Shown here one piece after another: positions 17,949 through 26,945 of a DNA stretch of 64,000 nucleotides. How positions within the stretch are numbered: position 1 is the stretch's first letter; each line of letters opens with the position of its first letter. The DNA lies in assembly GCA_963824985.1 (NCBI GenBank), contig CAWGRQ010000004.1:1-64000 (forward strand), in the 5' to 3' direction. The notes below the pieces were generated by a model. It was not told where the DNA came from, did no database searches, and saw nothing but the letters and a program-made list of their open reading frames with translations. Made by a program: the position numbers and the translations under genes. Origin of the DNA: JAFNAG01 sp963824985. Lineage in GTDB: Bacteria > Acidobacteriota > UBA6911.

Positions 17949-19160
17949 ATGAGGAAATATTGGGTTTTATTCCGCTTGTCGCTGACCGTCGCGCTGGCGG
18001 CAACCTTGCTTCTGGCGCAGCAGAAGGCGGAACAGGCAGGGTCGCGATACTTTCCATCGAAAGACAAATGGGAATCACGGCCGCCGGCCGAGCTCGGCCT
18101 TAATCCCGAGAAACTGCAGGCGGCGATCCAGTTCTCGATCGAGAACCAGAACAAAAACACGAAAGACCTCGCCGAAGACATCGTCCGCACCTTCCGCAAT
18201 GAGGCGCCGTACAACAGCCTCATCGGTCCCGCGCAGGAGCGGACCGTGATGAACGGCATCATCATCCGCCGCGGCTACGTTGCCGCCGAATGGGGCGACA
18301 CGCAGCGCGCGGACATGACCTTCAGTGTCACCAAGACCTTTCTCTCCACGGTCGTAGGCCTCGCATACACGCGGGGCCTGATCAAGGATCTTAAGTCTCC
18401 CGCTGCGAAGGACATGCCCGCCGGCGTCGATCTCTTCGCCTCGGAGCACAACAGGAAGATCACCTGGGAGCACCTGCTCCGCCAAACGAGCGACTGGTCG
18501 GGCACATTGTGGGACAAGCCCGACTGGGCCGACCGGCCTCCTGCAGGTCAGACTCCTGACCAGTGGGAGAAACGCGAGATGCATGAGCCGGGGACGTTCT
18601 ACAAGTACAACGACACCCGCGTAAATGTCCTGGCCCTCGCAGCGCTCTACAGATGGAAGCGCCCTCTGCCCAACGTGCTCCGGGAGATGATCATGAATCC
18701 CATCGGCGCTTCGGACACCTGGCATTGGGAGGCATACGACAATGCCTGGGTGACAATCGACGGGAAGCGCATGCCCTCGGTCACGGGAGGCGGGCATTTC
18801 GGCGGGGGCATGTTCATCAATGCCCGGGACATGGCCCGCTTCGGCTACCTGTTTCTCAACAACGGGCAGTGGCGCGGCAAGGAGCTGGTGCCGAAATCAT
18901 GGATTGAGCTCGCCCGATCTCCGGGGCCGGTCAACACGGCCTACGGGTTTATGAACTGGTTCCTGAACACTCCCTCACCGGTGACGAACGGGCGCCAGGG
19001 GAGACAGATGTATCCGGCGGCACCGGCATCGGCCGTAGCATTCCGCGGCAACGGGGAGAACATCATTTATATCGATTGGGAGAACGATATCGTCGCGGTC
19101 GTGCGTTGGATCAGCGGCGCGAACGGCTTCATCTCCCGGCTTGTAGAGTCGATCCAATAG
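17949..19160 (+). CDS. Serine hydrolase, class C beta-lactamase family, exported
   Basis: A 403-residue protein with a signal peptide (MRKYWVLFRLSLTVALAATL). The beta-lactamase/transpeptidase fold motifs are present: SVTK (S-x-x-K nucleophile motif) in DMTFSVTKTFLSTVV, YKYND for the Y-x-N motif, and a GGGHFGGGMFINARDMARFG segment. Members act as esterases, peptidases or beta-lactamases in the periplasm; antibiotic resistance cannot be inferred. It follows the CBM9 gene by 86 bases in the same direction and completes the exported hydrolase block. Confidence 0.82.
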   Translation: MRKYWVLFRLSLTVALAATLLLAQQKAEQAGSRYFPSKDKWESRPPAELGLNPEKLQAAIQFSIENQNKNTKDLAEDIVRTFRNEAPYNSLIGPAQERTVMNGIIIRRGYVAAEWGDTQRADMTFSVTKTFLSTVVGLAYTRGLIKDLKSPAAKDMPAGVDLFASEHNRKITWEHLLRQTSDWSGTLWDKPDWADRPPAGQTPDQWEKREMHEPGTFYKYNDTRVNVLALAALYRWKRPLPNVLREMIMNPIGASDTWHWEAYDNAWVTIDGKRMPSVTGGGHFGGGMFINARDMARFGYLFLNNGQWRGKELVPKSWIELARSPGPVNTAYGFMNWFLNTPSPVTNGRQGRQMYPAAPASAVAFRGNGENIIYIDWENDIVAVVRWISGANGFISRLVESIQ

Positions 19161-19206
19161 TCAGCGGAGCTTTTTCCGGTGAGGCGCAGCTGCCAATAAC
19201 CTCCAG

Positions 19207-19320
19207 TCAGCAGTCCATCGGGACATCCGACCAGAGTGCCCGTGCGATCGGCGGCGGTCGCGAAGGAAGCCTCAAGCAGTCCAGGATCTTGCGGATCGCC
19301 TCCGGGTCGAGGAGGCGGAC
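19207..19320 (-). pseudogene. Second IS91-like transposase tail
   Basis: The minus frame ending at 19207 reads RLLDPEAIRKILDCLRLPS followed by RPPPIARA, matching the far C-terminus of IS91-like transposases (DPxxIRxILxxLxLP). Only about 35 residues are recognisable. To its right the sequence merges with a decayed end of the terminal-repeat element seen at 49.3-49.6 kb. Confidence 0.5.
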
Positions 19321-19329
19321 GGTCACCTG

Positions 19330-19435
19330 CGACGATGTCGCCACATCCGATTCGTCGCGGCGCCTTGCATCCGCCCACTCTGCGCTCGCGCCGCAATGCA
19401 AGCTCGTTTTTGCAGGAACCCTGACCTGGAAAAAT
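19330..19435. repeat. Partial relative of the 49.3-kb terminal-repeat element
   Basis: GTCGCGGCGCCTTGCATC plus the following GCCCAC and a closing TTTTTGCAGGAACCCT match the right-hand portion of the element at 49269-49551, with several differences. The left end is not visible. It abuts the 5' end of the radical-SAM fragment, so its arrival may have truncated that gene. Confidence 0.5.
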
Positions 19436-19440
19436 CAGGC

Positions 19441-19704
19441 AAACGCGTCCCCGGCGTTATTTGCGGCTGGCGGGCGGCGGCATCACCTTATGGGGAGGTC
19501 TATCCGTGCCTGAACTATCGCGCCGGCAATCTGCGCGATCACCCACTTCGGCGCATATGGAACTCACGCCGTTACCGGCTGTTTCGGCTTCGAGTATTGC
19601 ACAGTGGCTTGTTCGCGGACTGTCGTGGGTGTTGCGATCTTCTACATCCCCATCCCCTGGCAAGATCCTGCAGCCCCACTGCGAATCCGGTATCCCCTTC
19701 ATGA
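19441..19704 (+). pseudogene. Radical-SAM/SPASM C-terminal fragment
   Basis: The frame encodes CGWRAAASPYGEVYPCLNY, then GNLRDHPLRRIWNSRRYRLF and FADCRGCCDL. This is the SPASM-type tail of radical-SAM enzymes, in which clustered Cys residues hold an auxiliary iron-sulphur cluster. The catalytic N-terminus with CxxxCxxC is absent, and mobile-element debris lies where it should be. The upstream half of the gene therefore appears lost. A methyltransferase gene follows in the same orientation and may once have worked on the same product. Confidence 0.6.
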
Positions 19705-19755
19705 TCAGTACAGTGCAGCGTGTATACCATGCACCCCATCCGTGGCGAGGCTGGA

Positions 19756-20562
19756 ATGGAAGAACAGAAACGGCTCCAGGTCGACTACCACGAAAGAGAG
19801 CATTATCGGGCTGATCAACCACGATATGTCGATAATAGCCACCCTTTTATAGCATGGCTGAATAACTACCGACTCCGAGAGGCGGTACGGCTGATGAGTG
19901 TTCCCTTGACGGGGAAATCGGTGCTTTCGGTTTGCGGCGGGGACGGGCAGGAGGCGGATTTCTTTCAACGCCGGGGCGCCCGGGTTACAGTGGTCGATCT
20001 GTCGACAGTCGCTCTGGGAGCCGCGCGCAGGCGGAACCAGGCGCTGTGTTGTTGCTGCATGGATGCTGAATCTCTGACCTTCGCTGACCGCTCCTTCGAT
20101 TGGGCGCTGGTACGCGACGGGTTGCATCACCTGGCCCGTCCTCTGCAAGGATTTTACGAACTCGAGCGGGTGTCGCGCGACGGGATTGTTATCCTGGAAG
20201 GACAGGACTCGTTCATGGTGCGCCTGCTTTCCGCACTCGGCATCGCGGAAAACCATGATCCTGCGGGCGGCTATGTGTACCGATTCAGCCGCCGCGAGAT
20301 TCACAAAATCTTCTCGAGCCTGCAGACCGTTGCCGAGTGGCACATCCATACCGCCTGGCTGCCGTTCGGGAGCGACATTTTGAGAAATGTCCCGCTTTTC
20401 ACACGGTTCCTGTATCCTGTGATGAATCAGCCGCTGATCCGTAGACTCCTTTGCGCCAAGTACGCCCGCGCGGCGTGCAAGGCCGTCTTTTGCTGCTCAC
20501 AACTCATCGGGGGCCGCTGCGGCAATTCCCTGATCGTCGTCGCACGGAAGAAGGCTCCCTAG
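19756..20562 (+). CDS. Class I SAM-dependent methyltransferase
   Basis: A 268-residue protein with a Rossmann-type methyltransferase core. Motif I is VLSVCGGDGQEADFF, followed by the acidic strand VTVVDLS, then FDWALVRDGLHHLARP around motif IV and a GFYELERVSRDGIVILEG strand. The substrate is unknown. The N-terminal region (HYRADQPRYVDNSHPFIAWL) resembles methyltransferases of glycan or lipid clusters. The start at 19756 has GAGG five bases upstream; earlier ATGs at 19720 and 19729 lack one. It stands alone, downstream of a radical-SAM fragment. From its stop to 20762 I see no gene. Confidence 0.8.
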   Translation: MEEQKRLQVDYHEREHYRADQPRYVDNSHPFIAWLNNYRLREAVRLMSVPLTGKSVLSVCGGDGQEADFFQRRGARVTVVDLSTVALGAARRRNQALCCCCMDAESLTFADRSFDWALVRDGLHHLARPLQGFYELERVSRDGIVILEGQDSFMVRLLSALGIAENHDPAGGYVYRFSRREIHKIFSSLQTVAEWHIHTAWLPFGSDILRNVPLFTRFLYPVMNQPLIRRLLCAKYARAACKAVFCCSQLIGGRCGNSLIVVARKKAP

Positions 20563-20761
20563 GATCCGCGGGTTGGTGCTGTGAGCGCTAATCCACAATC
20601 CTCCACAGCAGCAAATCTATCATGGACTTGAGGTGCCGAAACCCGCGGCGGGGCGGCAGCAGCCCGGCCCAGGGGCAACAGCCGAAGCAGGGGAAGTGAA
20701 TCGCGGCATATTTCCTTCTAAGAGCGGATCACTCGGGTCGCACCGAAGCAAGATGAATGGC

Positions 20762-20962
20762 CTAAGAGAGATGAGTTCCATCTTCGACCATAGTGCAGTG
20801 ATAACGATCTCCAAAGAACGCACCACGGCGGCGTTTTCTCCGGTTGAAGTCAGCCGCGAAACTCCCTTCCAGCCGGTGCATCATCCTGCTGATGCCCCTG
20901 TGGCAGCGGTGTGTCAAGCGACAGATCAGGCCGGGTTGGATGACCCGATTTGCTCTCGGCAT
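20762..20962 (-). pseudogene. Internally deleted Y1 (IS200/REP-associated) transposase
   Basis: The short frame joins MPRANRVIQPGLICRLTHRC, the N-terminus of REP-associated Y1 transposases, directly to MMHRLEGSFAADFNRRKRRR and GAFFGDRYHCTMVEDGTHL, which belong to the middle of the same family. The HUH motif and catalytic Tyr region between or after these blocks are missing. The ATG and ribosome binding site come from the dispersed 217-bp repeat also found upstream of the beta-propeller gene. Confidence 0.65.
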
Positions 20963-21175
20963 GGCTTCCTCCAATGACAACCTATCTAACTGCCGCTTTC
21001 AGATATTGAGTGAAAAAACCCCGGATGGGCGACAGCTGAAGATGTAATGCAGGGCCAGCTCGGGGGCTGCTAATTCGATGAATTGGGGGGCAAAAACGGG
21101 TCTTAAGTGGCACGGATAAGCCTATTCTTCTGCATCTGTTGGAAATATTGAAGTAGCTTCGGTGCGACCCCAAAT
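20960..21175 (-). repeat. 217-bp dispersed 5'-region repeat, copy 2
   Basis: This matches 13433-13649 from the start codon outward, including the GGAGG site, the GAAAAAAC run and the block ending in CGACCCCAAAT. Here it precedes a transposase remnant, not a beta-propeller gene. Confidence 0.8.
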
Positions 21176-21384
21176 TTCAATTGCTGTGGAAAGGGTTGTT
21201 TTGCAGCCGGGATTTGGTTTTAATCGAATCTGCGAATCTCCCAGGTGGAGGGAACCATTTCCGCAACTGGGGCATGCAGGCTGCGCAACCCGGCAAGGGG
21301 GCCTTCGGCTGCCGTTTGATGACGTCTAGCGTTGTCGCAACCTGATTAATCCGCGAGAAAACGAGGATTTTTCCCCCAGGCCGG

Positions 21385-22212
21385 TCATTCGCCAGCGCGG
21401 CTCCAAAAAGTCGCTCCGGCTGCTTTGAACATCTTCTCGATTTCGGTTCGATCGAGCGCATTGAGGGCGGCACCAATTGACTCCAGAAGATCAGCGGGTG
21501 CGGAGGCGTCTACGCCCAGCAATTCGAGGAAAAAGACCAGTCGGTCAGGATGTAGAGACCAAGCCCATTGGTACTCGCTGGCTCCCCAAAACTTTTCGGC
21601 GGCCCCGCCGTGATCCTGGCCTTCAAGGGTGAGGTTGCCCTCACCAGTGAGCCGCAACCAGACGCATCGCGTGCCTCCGTGAGTGTCCAGTTGTGAGTAT
21701 AGGTCTATCACCTGTTTCCCCGCGCTTGCCACAACTGTCGCCTCTTCGGCGGTGGTCTTCGCCGACGCCGCCTCGCTTGGCTCGATTGTTGCCTCTTCGG
21801 CGTTGGTCCTCACCCCCGCCACCTCGCCAGGACCGACGATCGGATCCTTGATCCCGCACGGCTCAGGCGGGAGCCTGTCATCATAGGGTAACTCGTGCCT
21901 AATGGCCTCGACGAGGCTTCTCCAGTAGCGCCACTCGTTATCGTTGAACGGACCCTCGTTTGACCAGCACCAGCGTCGCTGTTCGAAGAAAAGGGCCGCC
22001 CGCAGATCGTTCAGCCCGACAGGCAGCGTGCCAGCCTGTTCCCAGCGGTCGCGGACAGCATCTGCGAACGCGGCGCACGCTTCATGGGTTCCCTTCTCGG
22101 CGTACCAGTCGAAGGTGAGCGCAAACTGGATCCAGGTCAACTGGTCGTCGTCTGGCCCGGGCAATCGCTCTCGCCTCAAGCGCTCGTTCGGAATCTCATG
22201 TGGGCTGTCCAT
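21385..22212 (-). CDS. Hypothetical protein with duplicated Ala/Glu-rich linker
   Basis: A 275-residue protein I cannot place in a characterised family. The N-terminal part (LTWIQFALTFDWYAEKGTH, LRAALFFEQRRWCWSNEGPF) looks like a group of uncharacterised bacterial proteins. A linker follows with two near-copies of TNAEEATIEPSEA and TTAEEATVVASAG. The C-terminal half (VFFLELLGVDASAPADLLES) is acidic and helical. There is no signal peptide and no membrane segment. The gene is isolated: 292 bases on its right and about 200 on its left hold nothing I can name. Confidence 0.6.
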   Translation of the reverse strand: MDSPHEIPNERLRRERLPGPDDDQLTWIQFALTFDWYAEKGTHEACAAFADAVRDRWEQAGTLPVGLNDLRAALFFEQRRWCWSNEGPFNDNEWRYWRSLVEAIRHELPYDDRLPPEPCGIKDPIVGPGEVAGVRTNAEEATIEPSEAASAKTTAEEATVVASAGKQVIDLYSQLDTHGGTRCVWLRLTGEGNLTLEGQDHGGAAEKFWGASEYQWAWSLHPDRLVFFLELLGVDASAPADLLESIGAALNALDRTEIEKMFKAAGATFWSRAGE

Positions 22213-22504
22213 AGTCTCCTACCGGAAGTCGGCAACAGCTCCCACCGATGGTAATGCACTTGACACAACAGGAGCATAAGAATTGATTAATGCCCCTCCT
22301 GTGCTGCCGGTAAATCCGATGATTGGCAGGTGGCTTACGGGCAAGGATATCACATCTCTTCCAGGCAATCCGCTTACCCAAGTTGAACCGAAAGGTGGCC
22401 GGCATCATCCGGCGCCTGCGGACCGAAGGTCCGCGCTCAACCAGATAGCGTCATTTGCCGGGAAAAGGGATCAAATTGGGGCGGGACCGCGATGACCTGC
22501 CGCA

Positions 22505-23497
22505 TCAGGTAGTCCCACGCTTCGCCTGATCAGCCTGGGGAATTGCCAGAGTCACATTGCGTTTGCCGGCGATTGACCGGAGCATCGCCGCACTGAGGGC
22601 TGCAGGCATCGCGCCGACGACCCGCAGCTGCACGACGGCGTCCTCCGGAGTCGATTCGATGATTGCGGCAACACGGGCGAGGACCGAAGGCGCATCGACG
22701 CCGTTGAAGGAGACCGTCCGCGCGATCATGGGACGCGCGGGTAGCGGCCGGAACTCGAAGTTTTCCAGACCGGATGGTGCCAATTGCAGCACGACGAATC
22801 CTTTTGTCTCGGGGGCTTCGGCGAATGATGTCCGCTCGACCGAGCCCGCATAAATGACAGGAGGCCGGCCCGGCAGTTTCAGCACCTGATGGCGATGGAT
22901 GTGTCCGCTCAACACTACTGCTGCGTCCTGCGGCAGGTCTGCGGCCCGGACGACATCGGCGCCGAAGCGAAAGGTGTAATTCCCCGGGCCGCACGTCGCG
23001 CCCTCGATGCATTGATGGAGGCAGAGCACCCGGACATCCGCCCCGGATGCACCGCGGCTTGCAGCGGCGTAGGTCTCGGGGAACCGATCGCGGATTCCGT
23101 TTGTGTAGGGGAATCCGGTGAATGCGGCACGAACTCCGCGAGCCTCGAGAATGAAGCTTCGCGGCCGGTCGAAGATATGCAAACGCTCGTGTATGGCCAG
23201 CAGCGGATAGGGTATGCGGGCCCGTTCGTGGTTTCCGGGGATGAGCACGACCGGCACTCCGGAGGACGCCAGGCGTTTGAGCGGCGCGAGCGCCGCCTCC
23301 ACCAACCAGGCCGGCACGCGGCTTCGATAGAGCAGATCGCCGCCGTGAACCACCACGTCGGCCCCGCCGGCGCGTGCGGCCGCGAGCGCTCGCTCGAAGT
23401 TTTGAAAGAAGTCCTCCCCCCGGCGTCGCCGGACGACGCGGGGGCGGCCGGGCAGGTCGAACCCGAGATGGGTGTCCGAAACGAATAGTACGCGCAT
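22505..23497 (-). CDS. SbcD/Mre11-like metallophosphoesterase
   Basis: A 330-residue calcineurin-like phosphoesterase. The metal-binding motifs are in order: SDTHLGF (D-x-H), VVVHGGDLLYRS (G-D), LIPGNHERARI (G-N-H-E), a later LCLHQ His, and LSGHIHRHQVL (G-H-x-H). This is the pattern of SbcD/Mre11 DNA repair nucleases, but the protein is shorter and no SbcC ATPase is nearby. The ATG at 23497 lies one base after the stop of the DEDD/GIY-YIG fusion gene, so the two are co-translated. Together they suggest DNA processing or repair. Confidence 0.82.
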   Translation of the reverse strand: MRVLFVSDTHLGFDLPGRPRVVRRRRGEDFFQNFERALAAARAGGADVVVHGGDLLYRSRVPAWLVEAALAPLKRLASSGVPVVLIPGNHERARIPYPLLAIHERLHIFDRPRSFILEARGVRAAFTGFPYTNGIRDRFPETYAAASRGASGADVRVLCLHQCIEGATCGPGNYTFRFGADVVRAADLPQDAAVVLSGHIHRHQVLKLPGRPPVIYAGSVERTSFAEAPETKGFVVLQLAPSGLENFEFRPLPARPMIARTVSFNGVDAPSVLARVAAIIESTPEDAVVQLRVVGAMPAALSAAMLRSIAGKRNVTLAIPQADQAKRGTT

Positions 23498-23498
23498 G

Positions 23499-25148
23499 TC
23501 AGACCCACGAGAGCACATGAGCGAGCCGGGCGCCGGCCAGCGCCGGTGTGACCCCCAATCGGATCGCCACCGGGGCGCCGGCTGCAACCAGGCGCTTGAG
23601 CTCGCTGCTCAACACCCGCAAACGATCGAAGGACGCAAGGCTGAAGGCGGCACGACGCGCAGCCGCCAGGCGGGAATGGCCCGGGGGAACCGGCGGTATC
23701 GCGCCGGCGTCGACGCCGGACCGGAGGACGATCTCGCCGTTGTCGATGACGAGAAGCCGGGCGCCGGTAACCCCGGGTTCGCTCCACACCACCGAAGCAT
23801 CAAACAGCCGGGTCAGCCAGATCGCGCGGCGCCGCGCGAGTGCGGCGCGTATGGCAACCCACTCCAGCGAGGCCTGCACCAGCTCAGGCGTCCAGGCGGC
23901 GGTGCCCGGCCCTGTCCCGGCGGCCTCGTCCTCTTCCCCGTCATGATCTCGGCGACCCTCCCGCCACAGGCGCGTGCCCAACCGCAGCAGCCCGGCATGC
24001 GCACGTATGTCCCGGCGCGAGAACTCGGGGTGTGCGGCAGTCAGCCGCGCGTGGCCGGCGGCAAACGTGTCGGCCTCCGGGCCCCATCGGCCAGGTCCGA
24101 GCGCGGCGCGGTCCGCCCGGGCGAGCGCCCCGAATTGGTCGAGCACCTCGGAGGAGGGAAACGGGCCGAGCGGATGGCGCCTCGACGGCCTTGGCCCGCG
24201 CGCGCTCAGGTCCGGCGATACGAACCAGAGCGCGCGGTCTTCGACGGTAAGCGCGATATTGTAGGGCGGCCGGTGCCGCTTGATCTCATCGGGCTCCAGG
24301 AGCGCGGCCTCGAGCGCGCTCGGTGCGGCTTCAAATGAGATACTGCGAGCCTGCGACAGCATCTCGAGCATCCGTTCGGGGATCCCGCTCTGCTTCCGGA
24401 AATAACTGTTGACCCGATGACGGAGAGAGCACGCCTTGCCGATGTAGAGGATGTCGCCGCTCGTCCGGAGCATCCTGTAAATCCCTGGGGCATCGGGCAG
24501 GGCAAGCCGTACGTCCCGCGGCATCGGCCAGACGCGGCGCGGGCTTTTCGTAGTGACGACGGGTGCGGCCAGCCACTCGCGAAGCGCGCTCCAGGTCGAA
24601 ATTCCCTCTGCCTCCAGCAGGCGCACCAGCTCTTGCCAGAGGAACGCCGTGGCTTCCACGTGATCGGCGCTGCGGCGCAAGGAGCCGACCGCTCGGCCAA
24701 AGTACCCCGTGAGGGCACGCAGGCTGCAACGGGGAAGATCGGGCAGGAGCCGCCTGGCGATGTCATGGGTGCAAACCAGGTCGAACGGAGACACACCTCC
24801 GGCCAGGGCACGGAGAAACGGCTCCTCGAATCGGGCGAAGTGGATGACCGTCGGCGCCGGCTGTTGTGCGAATTTCGATGCCTGATCTGTGAGCTCCCGC
24901 CAGGCCAGCCAGGCCTCGACACCCATCCCCATCATCGGGTCGGAGATGCCCGTGATCCGTACAACGGCCGGCGGAATGCGCTGTCCCCTCGGGAGCGCGA
25001 TCAGGCGCGCGCGCACGTCCGTGACCGTCGCGCCGGCCCGCGCCCACCCGATCTCTAGGAGATGTCCGTTCGGAGCCGCGGCCGTGGCCTGACAGTCGAC
25101 CACCAGCACCTCAAGTTGCGATAACGGCACAGAGGGAGAACTCTTCAT
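23499..25148 (-). CDS. DEDD exonuclease-like and GIY-YIG nuclease fusion (Cho/UvrC-like)
   Basis: A 549-residue protein. Residues about 10-180 form a DnaQ-like 3'-5' exonuclease fold: VLVVDCQATAAAPNGHLLEI, later HFARFEEPFLRAL, and ADHVEATAFLW for the DEDDh His region. The first motif is D-x-Q instead of D-x-E, so catalysis may be altered. A UvrC/Cho-type GIY-YIG domain follows near 215-310 (DAPGIYRMLRTSGDILYIGK, LRHRVNSYFRKQ). The C-terminal 230 residues have no named domain. Fusions of this type are known in some bacteria as Cho-like proteins acting on damaged DNA. It is coupled to the SbcD-like gene. The start at 25148 removes 16 unsupported residues. Confidence 0.75.
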   Translation of the reverse strand: MKSSPSVPLSQLEVLVVDCQATAAAPNGHLLEIGWARAGATVTDVRARLIALPRGQRIPPAVVRITGISDPMMGMGVEAWLAWRELTDQASKFAQQPAPTVIHFARFEEPFLRALAGGVSPFDLVCTHDIARRLLPDLPRCSLRALTGYFGRAVGSLRRSADHVEATAFLWQELVRLLEAEGISTWSALREWLAAPVVTTKSPRRVWPMPRDVRLALPDAPGIYRMLRTSGDILYIGKACSLRHRVNSYFRKQSGIPERMLEMLSQARSISFEAAPSALEAALLEPDEIKRHRPPYNIALTVEDRALWFVSPDLSARGPRPSRRHPLGPFPSSEVLDQFGALARADRAALGPGRWGPEADTFAAGHARLTAAHPEFSRRDIRAHAGLLRLGTRLWREGRRDHDGEEDEAAGTGPGTAAWTPELVQASLEWVAIRAALARRRAIWLTRLFDASVVWSEPGVTGARLLVIDNGEIVLRSGVDAGAIPPVPPGHSRLAAARRAAFSLASFDRLRVLSSELKRLVAAGAPVAIRLGVTPALAGARLAHVLSWV

Positions 25149-25201
25149 GACTTTTCGCGACAAGCATACCTCATAGGCGGGAACGGACCACAGCAAGTTA
25201 A

Positions 25202-25250
25202 ATAGTGGGACAGGCTGCTCCGATTTCCGGAGAACGTCCCCTATTTCTCA
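25202..25250. repeat. REP palindrome ending the ParB-like fragment
   Basis: The right arm CGGAGAACGTCCCCTATTTC is the same as in the palindrome at 27594-27671. The left arm (ATAGTGGGACAGGCTGCTCC) is a decayed counterpart. It overlaps the last codon and stop of the ParB-like ORF, so that ORF's end is made by the repeat. Confidence 0.6.
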
Positions 25251-25561
25251 AAACGGACCAGTTCCGTGTCCCATTCCGCCCAGGCCACCGACTTATTGGC
25301 CATCAAACGGTACGCCTTCACCTGAGCCGGCGTCCACGCGTCGCAGAGAATTACCGCGACAATCTCGATCCCGAGCTTCTGCGCCGCCTTAAGTCTCAGG
25401 TGCCCGTCAACGATTGTTCCGTCCGAGAGCGCCAGGATCGGCACCTTGAAGCCAAATTCCCGTATCGATGCCGCCATTTGATCGACAACAGCATCGTTTA
25501 TTCGCGGATTGCGCGCGTACGGAATCAGATCTCCTACCGCACGCTCAACAATTTCAGCCAT
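25241..25561 (-). pseudogene. ParB-like N-terminal domain, truncated
   Basis: A 106-residue frame with a ParB/sulfiredoxin-type domain: IPYARNPRINDAVVDQMA, FGFKVPILALSDGTIVDGH and LRLKAAQKLG. It then reads ANKSVAWAEWDTEL and ends in the REP palindrome. Phage proteins of this kind normally continue for hundreds of residues, often into a DNA methylase. The natural protein is therefore cut at the point where the repeat begins. A short functional ParB-domain product cannot be excluded. Confidence 0.6.
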
Positions 25562-25640
25562 CTACAACCTGATTCATAGTTGCCGGTTAGCGCGTTATGA
25601 GCTTATAAAATCGCAACGTGAATTGTGGAGGAGGAATCAA

Positions 25641-25714
25641 GCTTAACGCGCCGCTGAGTAGCGGCGCCGGAGCGCGCGCAGCGCGGAGGCTTCCGCTCCA
25701 ACGGTTGGTTAGGC
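25641..25714 (-). other. attC-like integron recombination site
   Basis: Read on the minus strand, the site opens with GCCTAAC (R-Y-Y-Y-A-A-C) and closes with GTTAAGC (G-T-T-R-R-R-Y), 74 bases in all. Between them are foldable arms (CAACCGTTGGAGCGG and a GC-rich stem). The TAA stop of the adjacent NYN gene lies inside the first core, which is typical of gene cassettes. No integrase lies next to it; the nearest fragment is at 39.5 kb. Confidence 0.68.
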
Positions 25715-26308
25715 GCCAGACAGGACATATATGATTTTTCCGGCCTCAATTGATATGAAGCCGGTGGCCACCATTGCCTGGAGTATCTGAGCTACTTCCG
25801 AGTCTTCCATGGCCGGTTGGAAATGTGCCCTAATTGCGCTGCTCATGGTCTTCTCTGTCCGCGGCTTGGTGACTTCGGGTTTCTTGAGTTTTGCGATGAA
25901 TGTTTCCGCTCTCTCGGCCGGTGGTTTGGGAGCGCCGTTCTTCACAAAGGGAATTTCGGCGATCGATTCGGCGCGTGCGGATAGTATCTTGTGCTCTCTT
26001 AAATGCTTAATGAGTGGGTCGAATCCCTTATCACGAGACACTATGTGAAAGAAGGCCCCTGGTTCTTCAACTGCCAGCCTGCCGATGTAATAAGCAATGT
26101 GGAAGTCGAGGGCATTCGGGCCAGTTCCTGATATTTTCACGTATTGGGCACGCTGGCCAAGCGTCTGGAGGGTGGCCGCAATTTCGAACGGAACCTTGGA
26201 CTGATTCGCACCACAGAACAGTAGCACTCGGAAATATTCATGGTTCAGAGCTTCGATTGAGTCTGGCCGGACGTTCTCGAAGTCGATTAGGACAACGTTT
26301 CTTCGCAT
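25709..26308 (-). CDS. NYN/PIN-like domain protein, cassette-borne
   Basis: A 199-residue protein with an NYN-type (PIN-like) nuclease domain at the N-terminus. The first acidic residue is in MRRNVVLIDFENVRPD, the conserved Asn/Asp block in SGTGPNALDFHIAYYIG, and the last acidic pair in FHIVSRDKGFDPLIKHL. The C-terminal 50 residues (SEVAQILQAMVATGFISI) look like a small winged-helix module. NYN proteins are predicted RNases. The stop codon sits within an attC-like core, so the gene appears to be an integron cassette. The 270 bases upstream are AT-rich and hold no gene. Confidence 0.75.
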   Translation of the reverse strand: MRRNVVLIDFENVRPDSIEALNHEYFRVLLFCGANQSKVPFEIAATLQTLGQRAQYVKISGTGPNALDFHIAYYIGRLAVEEPGAFFHIVSRDKGFDPLIKHLREHKILSARAESIAEIPFVKNGAPKPPAERAETFIAKLKKPEVTKPRTEKTMSSAIRAHFQPAMEDSEVAQILQAMVATGFISIEAGKIIYVLSGA

Positions 26309-26579
26309 TTTATCGAAGCCCTTCTCTCTGACGCCAAATAATTAAACAGTCTGCATAAACCGGAAAAAGCAGCTATAAAACTCTACGTTTTTCCCTATTT
26401 TATTGCGCATTTATCAACAACTTACCAGCATTACCGATATTTATTGCATTCGGTTTCAGCCATCCTACCCCCCTCTGTTCATTTTGGCAACGCGCGCGCA
26501 AGACCGCGCGCCCGGTCCACGGCGCTTTGGCCCAGAGAATTGGATCCCCCTCCCCCCTGGCCTGAGTCTGATCGATCAT

Positions 26580-26945
26580 TTATTTATACCTGCCATCGGT
26601 CGTAGCGGTCTTCCGGTTGTGACAGCGCCGGCAGAGGGTCTGCCAATTCGACTCATCCCAGAAGAGTCTGGGATCACCCTTGTGAGGGACAATGTGGTCC
26701 ACGACCGCTGCAGCCGTGAGCCGTCCGATTCGCTCGCATTCGACGCAAAGCGGATGAACGGCGAGATAGCGCTTCCTTGCGGCTCGCCACCCGGCGTCAT
26801 ATCCGCGGCGCGCGGCTGAGCCACGATTATGATCGATCTGCTTGCGCTCCTGGGCTCGGTGTCTTTTGCAGCGGCGGTGAACGGAATCCACCGTGATCGG
26901 GCAGCCCGGAAACCCGCATTGATGCTGTGGCGCGTAAGGGCTCAC
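26580..26945 (-). CDS. Phage-type HNH endonuclease
   Basis: A 121-residue HNH nuclease. A first Cys pair (CGFPGC) is followed by HPLCVECERIGR, VVDHIVPHKGDP, then WQTLCRRCHNRKTA. That gives the two CxxC knuckles and the D-H...N...H core of the HNH fold. Such small proteins sit beside terminase genes in tailed phages and help cut DNA during packaging. The GTG start overlaps the stop of a 50-residue upstream ORF (GTGA). No terminase follows, so the packaging module is incomplete. Confidence 0.82.
   Translation of the reverse strand: MSPYAPQHQCGFPGCPITVDSVHRRCKRHRAQERKQIDHNRGSAARRGYDAGWRAARKRYLAVHPLCVECERIGRLTAAAVVDHIVPHKGDPRLFWDESNWQTLCRRCHNRKTATTDGRYK

Noticed and set aside
26403..26819. A 138-codon plus ORF over the HNH gene
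   Set aside because: The minus-strand HNH motifs and coupled starts explain the region.
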